A DNA stretch of 64,000 nt, from NCBI RefSeq assembly GCF_907165205.1, contig NC_058194.1, forward strand, positions 1,364,824-1,428,823, written 5' to 3'. The DNA comes from Coccinella septempunctata. Lineage: Eukaryota; Arthropoda; Insecta; Coleoptera; Coccinellidae. Below the pieces are notes generated by a model. The model ran no database searches, was not told the origin of the DNA, and saw only the letters and a program-made list of their open reading frames with translations. Shown piece by piece: positions 1 through 10,861 of the stretch. The number at the start of each line of letters is the position of its first letter. The first letter of the stretch is position 1. Both the position numbers and the translations under genes were made by a program.

Positions 1-60
1 ACTTTAGCCTTGCGGCTTTCACACTCCTCTCCAGAGGAAAATTCACTTATCCCAGATATC

Positions 61-1275
61 TCAGATATCAAAAGGATTAAGCTCTGTTAGAGCCCTTTCC
101 AGGTTTTCGGGCCCGTGGTGGTGGTCGGGTTCGGGTCGCTCCTCGGCTCCCTGCTGTAGGTTGGATTCCTGCTCCACCCGCACTTCCTGTCGGAGCAGAC
201 GATGTTCCTCTGCATTCCCCATGTACTTGCGTACAGTTCTCGCCGTTCCGAGCAATACGCCCTTCTGCATGACTTTATAAACATTTTCGTCCAACTGAAG
301 TCTCCTCAAGTTCTCTAGTAGTTTCTTCGGTATCAGGCCTGTAGATGAAATGACAATAGGGATGGTCTTCATATCTTTCAGCTTCCACTGTCTTCTGGTT
401 TGTTCCTCGAGATCTCTGTATTTTGAAATTTTTTTTCCGTGTGCCTATCTAGGAGATTGTTATTATTTGGAATTGCCACGTCGATGAATAGTGCTGTGTC
501 CTCATCCTTATTGAGCAATATGAGGTCTAGTCTATTGTGGGTTATTTTCCGGTCTGTGAAAACCGTGCGATCTCAGTAGAGCTTGTGATGTTCATTTCCC
601 AGCATAGCATCCGGATGGTAATTGTAATAAGGAACCTTTTTCGAAGTTAGAAGTTGGTGTTTTAGTGCCAATTCTTGGTGAAGAATCTTGGCAACAGCAT
701 CATGTCTATTATTGTACTCCGTGCCCGCGAACTTCTGACATCCCCCGGTGATGTGCTGGATAGTTTCATTTGTCGCACAGCCATAACGACAGCTATCGTC
801 CGCCACTGAGGCATCCTTGGCGATGTATTTCATGTAATTTCTTGTTGGAATCACCTGATCCTGGATGGCGAGCATGAAGCCCTCTGTCTCAGGAAACAAC
901 CTTCCGGAAGTCAATCAGTTGTTCAACGCAGATATGTCGACGTAATCATGGTTGACCTCGTTCTGGTGCCTCCCATGCAAAGGTTTGCCAATCAGTTTCT
1001 GCATTTTACTTTCTGCAGAGTGTTCGACGGTTTCCAAGTGATCCTGCTGTAGCTTTAATGGTGTAGAACTATCAGCAACACAAACTACTCGATGGAGTTC
1101 TGAATTTCCTGGGACATACGGTTGGACAAATCAACAATTCCTCTACCCCCAAGATGTCGTGGCAGCTCTGTCCGTTCTATTGAGCTTTTGGGGTGATGTT
1201 TATTGTGTTTAGTCAGCATCGCCCTTATTTTTCTCTGTAAAGCTGCTAAATCGTTGGTCGTCCAAGAGATAATAC
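61..1275 (-). pseudogene. Dong/R4-like ORF, C-terminal knuckle and endonuclease part (broken)
   Basis: The frame resumes after the inserted LINE with GIISWTTNDL. It contains the R2-type knuckle C-x3-C-x7-H-x4-C (CRYGC...HITGGC, near 730-800) and then the restriction-like endonuclease region that nicks target DNA. The sister copy at 21539-22735 is open through this whole stretch, so the breaks here can be located. There is a stop near 910 and frame disruption between 372 and 573. In the endonuclease, the RPD triplet of the sister copy reads RLD here (near 530), which removes the proline of the conserved PD motif. The coding end at 61 (NPFDI) is identical to the sister copy. Confidence 0.8.
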
Positions 1276-1305
1276 CACATATGACACTTCGCGTGTCATA
1301 TGTGG
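1275..1305. repeat. Perfect 13-bp hairpin at the 5' junction of the CR1-like LINE
   Basis: ccacatatgacac (1275-1287) and its exact reverse complement (1293-1305) are separated by the 5-nt loop ttcgc. The first two bases of the left arm belong to the target sequence deduced from the parent reading frame; the rest lies at the extreme 5' end of the inserted LINE. It may be a fold-back formed during second-strand synthesis, or a genuine 5'-end structure of the family. Confidence 0.85.
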
Positions 1306-1465
1306 TCTGGTATAGTTTTGTTTTCCGCTGCATTTTACGTATGAAAGTCTAGTAAAAGTAAAGATATATAAATGGGGCTATATCAGAAGATTTATAAGAG
1401 TGTGAACTGTCCAATTATCTGAAAATATTTTAGTTTAATTTGGTGATTACGCAATCATTTGGATT

Positions 1466-2509
1466 GTGGAGTTCATTTTCAAAGAGAATTTTAAGATAAG
1501 CATACCATCTGGAATGTCAACAAATATGGGTAAACAATCACACTTGAAGAAACTCGGCGAGACGAGTGCAATAACCGAGTCGTTGAATTGCGGAAAATGT
1601 AATAAGAAATTCGCAAGAGCGGAGTACAAAATACTGTGCTCCGGCCCCTGCAACAGATGGATTTGTGAAAGGTGTACTACCCTGAAAAAGGAGCAAATTA
1701 AAGAACTAGCGAAAAACAACTCCAAATGGAATTGCCCAGAATGTTCTAAGAACGGAAGAAAATCGATTCTGCTTGTCGAAAACGAAGAGGAGGAATCTGA
1801 GAGCGAGGAAGAAGAACGGGAGAAAATCACTATGGGGATCTTGATGCGAGAGATGAAGAAACAACAAGGTAAAATTAGTCAGAAAATGGATCATTTTCAA
1901 GAAGAGATTCGGCGATCATTACAGTTCCTGTCTGATTCCTTTGATTCTATGAAGGAGGAAAATGCAAAGCTCAGAAAAAATTTTGAAGATCAAGCAAAAG
2001 AGCTGAAAAATGCGAATATTCGTATAAGAGCTCTGGAAACCCAAGTGGAAATCATTGAACAAGAAAAGAGGGAAAAACACATCGTCCTGATGAATGTAAC
2101 AGTCCAAAAGCAAGAAAAAACTGATGATTTGGTCACTAACATTTTCAAGTTCATAAAACCGGATATTAATCCAGAAGAGTATGAGTCAAAACGTGTATCA
2201 ATTAAGGAAAACTCCCCTAGAATAGTAAAGTTTAAAAGTCTCACCTTGAAGAACCAAATAATTCATAGGAAGAAAGAAATAGGTATAGTGAAATTGAACT
2301 CATGTGGATACATCCAGGAAAACATTGTATACTTCAATGAAGACATTAGTAAATACAAACAGGCAATTTTTAATCGAGCTCGTAAACTTAAGAAAGACTT
2401 GAATTATGAATATGTATGGGTTAAAAATGGAAACATCTATCTCAAGAAGAATGAGAAGAGTCCACCTATTCTCATCAAAAACGAGGAAGATCTCAGCAAT
2501 CTGTGTTGA
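1466..2509 (+). CDS. LINE ORF1: PHD-like finger, coiled coil, RNA-binding region
   Basis: A 347-codon open frame with no internal stop. Residues 42-93 form a cysteine-rich finger: C-x2-C, then C-x3-C-x4-C-x2-C, then C-x2-C. This matches the PHD spacing, but cysteine stands where PHD fingers have histidine (CNRWICERC). An acidic stretch (EEEESESEEEE) follows. Residues about 125-210 are rich in E, K, L and A in heptad-like order and should form a coiled coil. From HIVLMNV (about 207) on, the sequence resembles the RRM/C-terminal-domain part of LINE ORF1 proteins. Such proteins bind element RNA in RNP particles. Another in-frame ATG lies at 1517 (MSTNMGK), and either could start the protein. ORF2 begins 56 bp after the stop. 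The frame is intact although ORF2 is broken. Confidence 0.8.
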   Translation: MEFIFKENFKISIPSGMSTNMGKQSHLKKLGETSAITESLNCGKCNKKFARAEYKILCSGPCNRWICERCTTLKKEQIKELAKNNSKWNCPECSKNGRKSILLVENEEEESESEEEEREKITMGILMREMKKQQGKISQKMDHFQEEIRRSLQFLSDSFDSMKEENAKLRKNFEDQAKELKNANIRIRALETQVEIIEQEKREKHIVLMNVTVQKQEKTDDLVTNIFKFIKPDINPEEYESKRVSIKENSPRIVKFKSLTLKNQIIHRKKEIGIVKLNSCGYIQENIVYFNEDISKYKQAIFNRARKLKKDLNYEYVWVKNGNIYLKKNEKSPPILIKNEEDLSNLC

Positions 2510-2565
2510 GTGTTAGTGGCAAAATGGTGCCTCCAGTGGGACAATTTCCAACTAGATACTGAGTT

Positions 2566-5486
2566 ATGAACCAATACTTAAGAGACTATAATCCTGAGGC
2601 TATTAAAAACCAACAACTTAATGATATGACTGAATATACTATGGGAAATGGGGAAGTTTTTGAAATATTACATCAAAATATTAGAAGTATTCACAAAAAT
2701 TTAGATTTATTGAAAGTGAATTTGTCTCAAATTGAAAATTCATTTAATTGCATAGTGTTAACGGAAACTTGGGATGTTAAAGACTTAGAACTCATACAGA
2801 TTGAAGGATTTAATATGCATTATAATGGTGGAGATGTAAATAAATCTGATGGTGTTGTTGTTTATATGAGGCAGAATTTGAATTACACTTGTGAAACTGT
2901 GAGTATTGGGAGGTGCAAGGTACTTGAGATTAGGGTAAAGAAGGGTAAGGATGTTTTTTATATAACAGGGATTTACAAGTCACATGATATTCCAGATGAG
3001 ATATTTTTAAATGACTTGGTGGTTTATCTGAAGAGAGTTTCACTGTTCAAAGCGTCATATCATGTTATGCTGGGAGATTTCAATTTTAATATCTTAGATA
3101 CAAACAATAGGTCTGTTATAGAGTACCTCGACATAATGTATGAAAATAACTTCATTTCAATGATAAACAGTATCACTAGGTGGCAAAGCCGTTCTTGTTT
3201 AGATCACATATTTTTGAGGGGCGAAAAAAATCTCGAAAAATGTACTTCATATACTGTAAAAATTGATATAACTGACCACTTTTCAACCGTTATCGACTTA
3301 CCTGTTGAAAATATTATAGACCAACCAATAGACAGGCCATCGTGCAAATACATTATTAATTACCAAAAACTTAACGCTGATCTTTTGAATTTCGACTGGA
3401 GTGATTTTTACAAGGTAGGCGATATAAATAAGAGCGCTGATTATTTAATAAGCAACCTCACTGAGATTATTGAGAAAAACACGCAAAAAATTGAACTGAA
3501 ACATCACATGAAAAAGAGGAAAAAATGGATTACCGTAGGTTTAATGAAAGGTATCAAAAAAAGGGATAATTTATTCAAAAAGTACAAAAATAATCCGGAA
3601 AATTTAAGTTGCAAAAGCGAGTATATTCAATATAGAAATTTACTTCAGTCTGTTATTAAGAGAGCTAAGATAACATATTTCAAGAATAAATTCGAACAGG
3701 GTGGTGGTGATAGCAAGTCGGTATGGCAGGTTGTGAAATCCGTGAATGAAAATAATGCTAAGAGAAGAAATCTAACTGGTATTCGCGATTCAAAGAATAA
3801 TTTGGTCGAAAATGAGTCTGAAATGGCAGATCTTTTTAATGAATTTTTCTCTTCGGTCGGTCCGAAATTGGCTAAAGCCATACCTAAAATTAATCCAATT
3901 AAACGATCTTCCTGCAAGCATTCTCTGTTTCTCCTACCTGCAACACACATAGAAATAAGAGAGATAATAAATTCATTGGGAAATAAAAAGTCATCGGGAA
4001 TTGATGGACTGAAATCGGAAACGCTTAAAAAAATAGTAGATCACATAGCTTCACCCTGGCACATCTTATAAATAACATAATGATGCAGGGAATAGTGCCA
4101 AAATGCTTCAAAATTGGTGTTATAACACCCCTATTCAAGAGCGGAGACCAAGAACTGCCATCAAATTATCGACCTATTACATTAATAAGTAATGTTGCCA
4201 AGATATTTGAGAAAGCGTTTAAAAACAGATTAGTTGCCTATCTAGAGAGGTATAAACTGATATCGGCAAATCAATTTGGCTTTAGGAAAAATATCTCCAC
4301 ACAGGATGCTATCAATTCATTGATTTCAAAAATAAATAAAAGTTTAGAAAATGGTACAAAATGTCTAGCTGTATTCGTTGATCTGGCGAAGGCTTTCGAC
4401 ACAGTCCATCATGGACTGCTGTTGGATGCGCTGCGGGATGTGGGTGTTAGGGGAATAGCAGAGGATCTTATGAAAAGTTATCTCGATGATCGTGAGCAAT
4501 GTGTCCGGGTGAATGGGTCTATCAGTGGGAGAAGAAAGGTAGAATATGGCGTGCCTCAGGTGACAGTGATCGGTCCAATCCTCTTTATTATATATATAAA
4601 TAATATTCTTACTCTGAATACGAAGGGATCGATTACCAGTTTTGCTGACGATACAGTAATTTTTTATGAAAATCATACCTGGGAAGATCTGAAGAAAATG
4701 GTGGAGGAGGATTTTACTGTTCTGATGGATGCATTTAGTTCGAAGATTTTAACATTGAACTTTGATAAAACTTGCTTTCTGCCATTTAGCTGTGGCGCAG
4801 ATAATACTCCTCCTTATGAAAGGTTGACTATAGGTACGAACAATGATACAACTCAGATTCTAAGCAGGAAACACATCAAATATCTCGGAATAATAATTGA
4901 TTCCCACTTAATATGGAATATTCATATAGATAAAATAGTTTTTACGTTGAGAAGTTTATTGTATCGTTTCAGATATCTCAAACAAATTTTGGAAGTACCA
5001 TCTCTAAAAATTATATATCACGCACTTGTAGAATCTAAACTAACCTATGGAAACCTGGCCTGGGGCGCGGCAGCTTATTGCTATTTACAAAAATTAGAAA
5101 AAATGCAGAAAAGAATTTTGAAAATTATTATGGGAAGACCGAATTTGTATCCATCTAATGAATTGTACAATGAATCAAAGATCTTAGACATAAGGCAATT
5201 ATATTTCCTCAAATCGGTAATTGATACATATGGTAAAAAAACCGAACTTAGTTATATTGATCACCACCACAATACACGATCTAAGGTAAATGAAATACTT
5301 CGCACCCAATATGCCTCGAAAACAATATCCCAGAGGTCATTTGAGTACTTGGCCTGTAGACTGTATAATTTTCTTCCGGTAGATATTAGGCATTCGGTTT
5401 CTGCACCGATATTCAAGAGAAAGGTGAAGCTCTTTTTGATGGACCAACCTAGGCACATAATATCTAGCCTATTCAAATTTAATTGA
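2566..5486 (+). pseudogene. LINE ORF2: AP endonuclease and reverse transcriptase, one frameshift
   Basis: Two open stretches, 2566-4071 and 4080-5486, encode consecutive parts of one polyprotein. The first begins with an apurinic-type endonuclease: HQNIRSIHKN, the TETW segment, GDFNFN and the terminal TDHF (SDH-type) motif. The frame then shifts near 4057, and one missing base accounts for the break. The second stretch holds the reverse transcriptase: NYRPI, FVDLAKAFDTVHH (motif A), FADDTVIF (motif C) and a thumb/C-terminal region. Motif B reads GVPQVTVIGP; valine replaces the near-invariant glycine after PQ, which should damage the active site. The product would nick target DNA and prime reverse transcription. 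Confidence 0.85.
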
Positions 5487-5678
5487 ATGAACACCTATTG
5501 CATTTTGGATTTGGCCCCCCAGTATGCTTGAAATAATGTTTTTTTTTTGTGTGTGTTTTTTTTTTGTATTGCTTGTGAAAGAGAATTTAGTTTGACAGTT
5601 TACCCCACAGACAGGCTAAGCCTTTGTGGGAATATTCCTTATTTGTGGAGCATGTACTTATGATTTCTGCAAATAAAT

Positions 5679-5705
5679 TATTATTATTATTATTATTATT
5701 ATTAT
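5679..5705 (+). repeat. (ATT)n tail of the CR1-like LINE
   Basis: After the sequence 'aaataaa' the element ends in about nine ATT/TTA units and then joins the parent LINE directly. The same tail type, shorter and following AATAAA, is present on the unrelated LINE fragment that ends near 22795. Confidence 0.85.
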
Positions 5706-8088
5706 AAATGAATAGCTCAGCGCCGAGCAAGCGTAGGTGTTAATCGCTTTTATCAGATTCTTGCTGTTGAGACCAGTTCTCATTATCCTTTTCAATCTTC
5801 GGGTGAACTCCTCCGTTAATCCTTTCTTCATCTGGGTCTGATTGATTTTTCTTGCCTGTTTTATGCCTAGATACTTGTATGTGTCTCCTTCCTTTAATGC
5901 TTCAATTTCTGCATCTTCCTTGAGTTTGAAAGTACCATCTTCTATTTTCCCTCTCGTTATGTTTAGCAGTCGACATTTTTCTAGTCCAAACTTCATTTTG
6001 ATGTCTTCCGAGAATCCTTCCACCATTTTCAGCATCAGCTGCATTTGTTTTTTGGTAGATGCGAAGAGTTTCAAATCGTCCATGTAAAGGAGATGATTCA
6101 GTTCCATCATAGTTCTACTGCCGCTCTTGATGGAAAATCCGTAGTCCGTAGAATTCAATCTATGAGACAAGGGATTCAGGGCCATGCAGAACCACAGAGG
6201 GCTCAGTTGTAATGGAGCAATCTGCTGCTTTCATTTGAAGACTAGTACGCCAGGTTGACATGGCGTTTTTCAGGAACTCAACAATATTGGGATCCACCTT
6301 GTAAATCTTCAAGATCGTCAAGAGCCATTCGTGAGGTATAGAATCGAATGCTTTCTTGTAGTCTATGTACACAGCGTAAAGATTCCTTCGCTTGGAGAAC
6401 GCTTGATTGCAGATAACTGAATCTATTATTAGTTGTTCTTTGCAACGTCGGCTGTCTTTGGTGCATCCTTTCTGTTGCATGGCGATGATGTTATTCCTTT
6501 CGCAATGGTTGTGAATTCGGTTTGAAATGCACGATGTGATTAATTTGTACATCGTTGGAAGACATGTGATTGGTCGGTACTTGGATGGGTCTTCTGTATT
6601 CCTTTGGTATTTAGGTAACAGGTATGTTGTGCCATGTGTAAGGAATACTGGCATTCTTTCAGGATTTTCAATGACATCATTTATTGCGGAGGTCAATTTG
6701 TCATGCATGATCCAAAGTTTCTTAATCCAGAAGTTCTGTAATCCATCAGGCCCAGGTGCTTTCCAGTTGTGCAGTCCTCTGATAGCTGATTTTACTTCTT
6801 CAATTGTGATCATGTCATGCTGCATCGGCTCATATTTTCTATTATAGCTTCAGATTTTTCATCTTCAATCCATCCGGTATCTCCATTGAACTGAGGTTTT
6901 GTTGATAATTGTTCGGTCCAGAATTGTTCAATGGCTTCCTTTGGTGGTTACTTTCCATTTTCTCCATCAGACGATGTGAGTGACCGGTAAAAAGTTTCTC
7001 CCGACTTTTCGAATGAATTATTGTCTCTTTTCCGGCTATAGTTGCTTTTATATCTCCTCAGGCGTTCTGCATACAGACTATTTTTGCTTCAGAGTGTCGA
7101 GGCAATGCAGAGCTGTAGCATTCTTCGTCTCTCGTTCTGTGTGTGTCCTGTTTCTATCCATGATCTCTTTGGCAGCTTTCACAACCTTCCTTCCTCGATT
7201 CCCGTTCAAGTACTCCGTCAGTCGTCCAATGTCTTTTCTTAGCCTTTTTGTTTTGTGTTGAAGACATTTCTGCCATGCTGGCGCGTGTAATTTGTGTGAT
7301 TTTGGACCATCGTTGTTCGTTCGGCGAATTTTTGCCCCTATGGTTTTCGCTGTCGTTAGCGCAGCACAGTAAAAAACTAGATGCAGATATTCCAATGAAC
7401 TTCCGTTCTGTAGGTACTCAGGTAAAACGTCCCTATTCAAGATGTCGATTATAAGTGACAGTTTCTTGGATGTATTGAGTCGTGGAGGTGCTACTCGATG
7501 AAGAGGATCTGTTCCTTCCAGTTCGGCAAAGTATCTCCTCATGTCAGAGTCAACTTGTCGGTGGAGCTCTTCCCTATCGTCCTGGTGTTGAGGCTCACTT
7601 GCGTTGCAAGATGGACTTTCAGTATCAGTTTCTTATGCCTGTTGTTGCCCAGGCATGTGAATTTCATCAGAGGTGTTGGTGTTATTCTCTATTGCAGGCG
7701 GACGCTGAAGTTCTCGTTTAATTGCGTCGATTCGGGCCGTTGGTATTAGTTCATTTCTCAGAATTACGCGGTACTGGTCTGCCACTCGTTGTTCAGTGAC
7801 ATTGAGATTTGGGTAGGCGTTACAGAATTCATCATGCAGCCTTTTCCTATAGTTGTTCCTGTTCTGCCCTAGTCCCGTGATGGAGTTATATATGCGCACA
7901 ATAGTTTCATTCATGGAAGTTGTCCACTTCATGCGCTTTCTAACTAACCCCGCTTGGGTGAGCACTGGCTGAATATCCTGCGCAGCACCTTCAGCGGTTC
8001 GATTCGGCAATTGAATTGGACTCGTTGGTTGCTGTTGTTGCTTTGGAGCTGTAACTTCTTTTGCAGCAGGAGCCCGCTTCCTCAACAT
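5706..8088 (-). pseudogene. Dong/R4-like ORF, N-terminal and reverse transcriptase part (broken)
   Basis: The ORF opens at 8088 (MLRKRAP). A basic stretch with the pattern KWTTSMNETIV follows, resembling the Myb-like DNA-binding region of R2-superclade LINEs. An in-frame TAA at about 7633 and a frameshift near 7076 break the N-terminal part. The reverse transcriptase follows: KAPGPDGL (fingers), YKKAFDSIPHEW (motif A aspartate) and YMDDLKLFA (catalytic YMDD, near 6090). The motif-B segment QGD is missing: near 6185-6215 the frame shifts and about ten codons are absent compared with the relative at 47341-49125. The coding sequence stops at 5706, where the other LINE is inserted after the codons for SYSF. 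It encoded the enzyme for target-primed reverse transcription. Confidence 0.82.
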
Positions 8089-8100
8089 CCTGCCACCGAC

Positions 8101-8237
8101 GTTTATTATTATTATTATCTGTTAAGAAAATCAACGAGCGTATTTAATTCTGGAATCGATGAAGACCCGAATTTCACCGGAGGATAATCGTCCTTGAATT
8201 CCTTAACAACTCCTCTCGCCTCATTCATTCCCAGACC
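8101..8237. other. (TTA)n target tract and unassigned sequence
   Basis: A short (TTA)5 tract touches the 5' end of the Dong/R4-like LINE and probably represents its target. The following roughly 120 bp match nothing else in the window and show no coding signature. The Jockey-type fragment begins where similarity to 28700 starts, at about 8238. Confidence 0.5.
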
Positions 8238-9122
8238 TTCCTAATCAACTTGCACAGTTTGATTGAATATCCAGCATATCTCATTTTGTGAATCAATCCT
8301 TCATGCCATACTCTGTGGAATGCTCTGGCGACATCTAGTAGTACAAGACCTGTTACTTGTTCATTTTGGAATCCTTCTGTTATGTATTCTGTGAGTCTGA
8401 GCAATTGCTGTTCTGTTGAGTGATCTCTTCTGAATCCGATTGCTCTGCTGGAATGAGATTCAGATTTTCAGTTTCTTCTGTAAGCCTCTTGGCGATTACT
8501 CTTTCTACCACTTTTCCTAGGGCGGACAATAAACTTATCGGCCTGTAGTTTTGGGGGAATTTTTTATATTTGCCTGGTTTGTTGAACACTATGACTTCTG
8601 CAGTTTTCCACTTTTTCGGATAGTGTTCAGTCCTCATTATACCGTTCGCAATATTTGTGAGTGCAGCTATACCTTTTCTAGGTAATTTCTTCAACATAGC
8701 ATTCGTTATTTTATCACTTCCGGGAGCTTTCCTATTTTCCAAGCTTCTGATTATCTCCTTTATTTCAAATGGAGAGGTTGGTTTTTCTATTTTGTCGTCT
8801 ACTGGTGGTTCATCCATTTCTTCTTCGTTGTTCTCGACTAGTTCTTCCAGATCATCATTACATATCTTCATCAGGTCTGTAATTTATTCTCGATTCTCTT
8901 TCTATCGAGTCCGCCAGTGCTTCTGCTTTATCGATATTCGTATATGCCATTCCTCTTTCTCCGTGCAGAGGCGTCTTATTTCGAAAATCTCCTTTCTCTG
9001 AGTTTCGACCAGGTATAAGGGTGTGAGCTTACGCTTACTTATGAATAAAGAAACGATAATTGAAGTCTGTTCTTCAATTTTTTTCAATACAAGTCTATTC
9101 TATACAATTAATCAGTATTCTT
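8238..9122 (-). mobile_element. Jockey LINE fragment with large internal deletion
   Basis: Positions 8238 to about 8966 align closely with 28703-29424 of the full-length Jockey LINE, in the reverse transcriptase region (KAPGSDKITNAML, NKPGKYKKFPQNYRPIS). From about 8966 the sequence jumps to the part matching 31108 and beyond (ORF1, EIFEIRRL). About 1.7 kb covering the ORF1 knuckles and the ORF2 endonuclease is therefore absent. Both parental sites contain 'agagg' at the breakpoint, which suggests a template switch or microhomology-mediated deletion. The copy retains the two bases missing from ORF1 of the full-length element near 31155, so it diverged separately. The right edge is cut by the Gypsy LTR and is approximate. 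Confidence 0.75.
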
Positions 9123-9272
9123 TGTGACTTTTGGTACTCTGGCAGCTACTTACGGTTGCTCGGGCGCCAGTGGGGCAACCAGTCAAACCCCACGTCTCTC
9201 ACAGAATCCCCAAAGAATTGGAGAGCCCGGGTAGACTTGAGTATCAGTGGAGAAGGGTATCGATGAAGACTA

Positions 9273-10589
9273 AGCCCGGGTGTCCACTGGAAGCGTACTC
9301 GAGCGGCTAAGCGCTCACGCGAAACGAGCGTGAACGTGCGGCAAGCCGCTACAGATCCCAAGTAACGTATTTCAATACAGCGTTGTCCACTGCAGGCGAC
9401 TTCGAGCGGGCGTATTCAAGCGGCTACGAGCTCGTACGCGCGATCCGCCTGAAATGGGATCTGTAGCGAGTGTAGCGCGTGCACGCCCGTTGGCTCATTC
9501 ATTTTAGTCCGGTTTAATTGAGATTCAGTAAAGATTTTGTTCCTATAAAAGATTTCTATTGCTTAAATGGCTTCATCAGTGACCGAATTAAATCATCTTG
9601 GCTTTTTTCCTTATAAGGAATTGAGCATAACTTTTAGCGGCCAAAAAATGGGGTTTTTGTAGTTTTTCAATCATATGTCTTCAAGAAATATGGATATCGA
9701 CTGATTACTTGCGAGAAAAGCTATAGAGTACTGAATTCTACGTCGAATGAGATCAAGTGTTTACATTTTCTCACTAATGGATCCCAAAGGGACAATTTCC
9801 TGAAACATTTTAAAATGATATATTTTATATTGATTTCTCGGAAAAATCTTTGAAAGCAGCTTATTTATATATGAGAGAAGTATAAAAACGTATAAAAAAG
9901 TTGTAAATCGTTAAATTTCACATCGATTGAAAACACGCGTTCATTACACAAATACAATTTTGTCGTTAAGATTTCAGATTTAAAACGTCATAGACCATTT
10001 CGTGGTCAAGGACAGTCAACGACAATATCTCTGAAATTTTTCTCAACATTGATATTCTCTAATATGGAAACGGTTTGAGGAACGCCGCCTCAATCGACAA
10101 TTTAGGGATCTATAATAAAAAAAATTGAGCTTTGTTTATATTCAGTTTTCCAGGGGAGATAAAATCGAAAAAAAAAACGAAAACACGCATTTTTGGTCAC
10201 CAAAAAATTAGCTTAGGAAGAAACCTAGGATAATTGAATACTTGGAAGAATTGTTTCTCGTTGTTTTCATCGCATTGTCAGTAAAATAAAATTCGATTCA
10301 TTCAGTAGTAGTTGGGAAATATATAAGGTCCGTTCTTCGGTTGACAGTAGAAATGGTTGAATTTTGAATTCTCGATTTGATATTGGCTATAAAAATTGCA
10401 GCCACCGCAAACAACAAGCAATACTGGATTGAGAACGATCCTTCGGCTCCAACACTGAATTGAACGCACGAAGCCGCCTCCAGTGGACAACCTCTGTAGC
10501 GCCGCGCCGCCTGTTTTGTAGCGGCTACAAACGCTCGTTTCGCGTGAGCGTGTAGCCGCTCGAATACGCTTCCAGTGGACACCCGGGCT
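9273..10589. mobile_element. Non-autonomous long-TIR DNA transposon (1.3 kb)
   Basis: The ends are inverted copies of each other, starting AGCCCGGGTGTCC and extending with high similarity for about 58 bp (through the 'gcgctcacgcgaaacgagcg' block). Shorter subterminal copies of the gtccactg motif lie near 9390 and 10470. The uninterrupted site in the 5' LTR reads 'gaagactaggg', so at most 1-3 bp (A, TA or CTA) was duplicated. No transposase remnant is visible in the AT-rich interior. A short TA/CTA duplication with long TIRs would suit PIF/Harbinger or a Tc1-related group, but the superfamily is not settled. Confidence 0.82.
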
Positions 10590-10861
10590 AGGGCGGTAGC
10601 GTCTTCTAAGTGTCTGCTTTTCAACGGTCTTTAGGCGTCAGAAAGAGTACTTACCTCTTCTAACTAAACTCTTAGATGAAACTGATTTAATAAATAGACT
10701 CTCACTGGCAAAATAATTGGCAACAAAAATAAATGTTCAACTATTTATTTCTATTAAAATAATCTGTACACAAAAGAGAATATACAGGTAGACCAAATCG
10801 TGGACGTCAACGGCTGTGTCTGGTCGGCGCAGGACGGCTGGCAAAATTTCACTTCAGGAAA

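Larger units (their letters stand above)
1277..5705 (+). mobile_element. Full-length CR1/L2-like non-LTR retrotransposon
   Basis: A two-ORF LINE inserted into the Dong/R4-like copy in opposite orientation. The left boundary follows 'gagataatacc' and the right boundary precedes 'aaatgaatag'; the parent reading frame joins exactly across these two points, so no clear target-site duplication remains. It has a 5' UTR of about 190 bp, ORF1 with a PHD-like finger, ORF2 with an apurinic-type endonuclease and reverse transcriptase, a 3' UTR of about 200 bp and an (ATT)n tail. ORF1 with a PHD-like finger plus a simple-repeat tail instead of poly(A) points to the CR1/L2/Jockey assemblage; the exact clade is not certain. 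ORF2 carries one frameshift and one active-region substitution, so this copy is inactive. Confidence 0.85.
1..8100 (-). mobile_element. Dong/R4-like non-LTR retrotransposon with restriction-like endonuclease, split by another LINE
   Basis: This is one LINE of the R2 superclade read right to left. Its 5' part lies at 5706-8100 and its 3' part at 1-1275; the CR1-like LINE at 1277-5705 sits between them. Joining the two sides restores an uninterrupted reading frame across the break, which proves a single parent copy. The order is an N-terminal Myb-like region, reverse transcriptase, a CCHC knuckle and a restriction-like endonuclease. The 5' end abuts (TTA)5 at about 8102-8118, and the 3' end of a sister copy (22794) runs into a short TAA repeat. 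Dong elements are known to insert into TAA repeats, so target and domain order fit the R4/Dong clade. Nonsense and frameshift changes show the copy is dead. The window starts inside the 3' UTR. Confidence 0.85.

Noticed and set aside
1..1333. True R2 element in 28S rDNA
   Set aside because: The endonuclease and knuckle are of R2 type, but no 28S rRNA sequence flanks any copy; TAA or A/T repeats do.
10298..10624. Minus-strand frames of 62-108 codons
   Set aside because: They lie within the long-TIR element across its terminal repeat and the LTR; no domain or codon signature.
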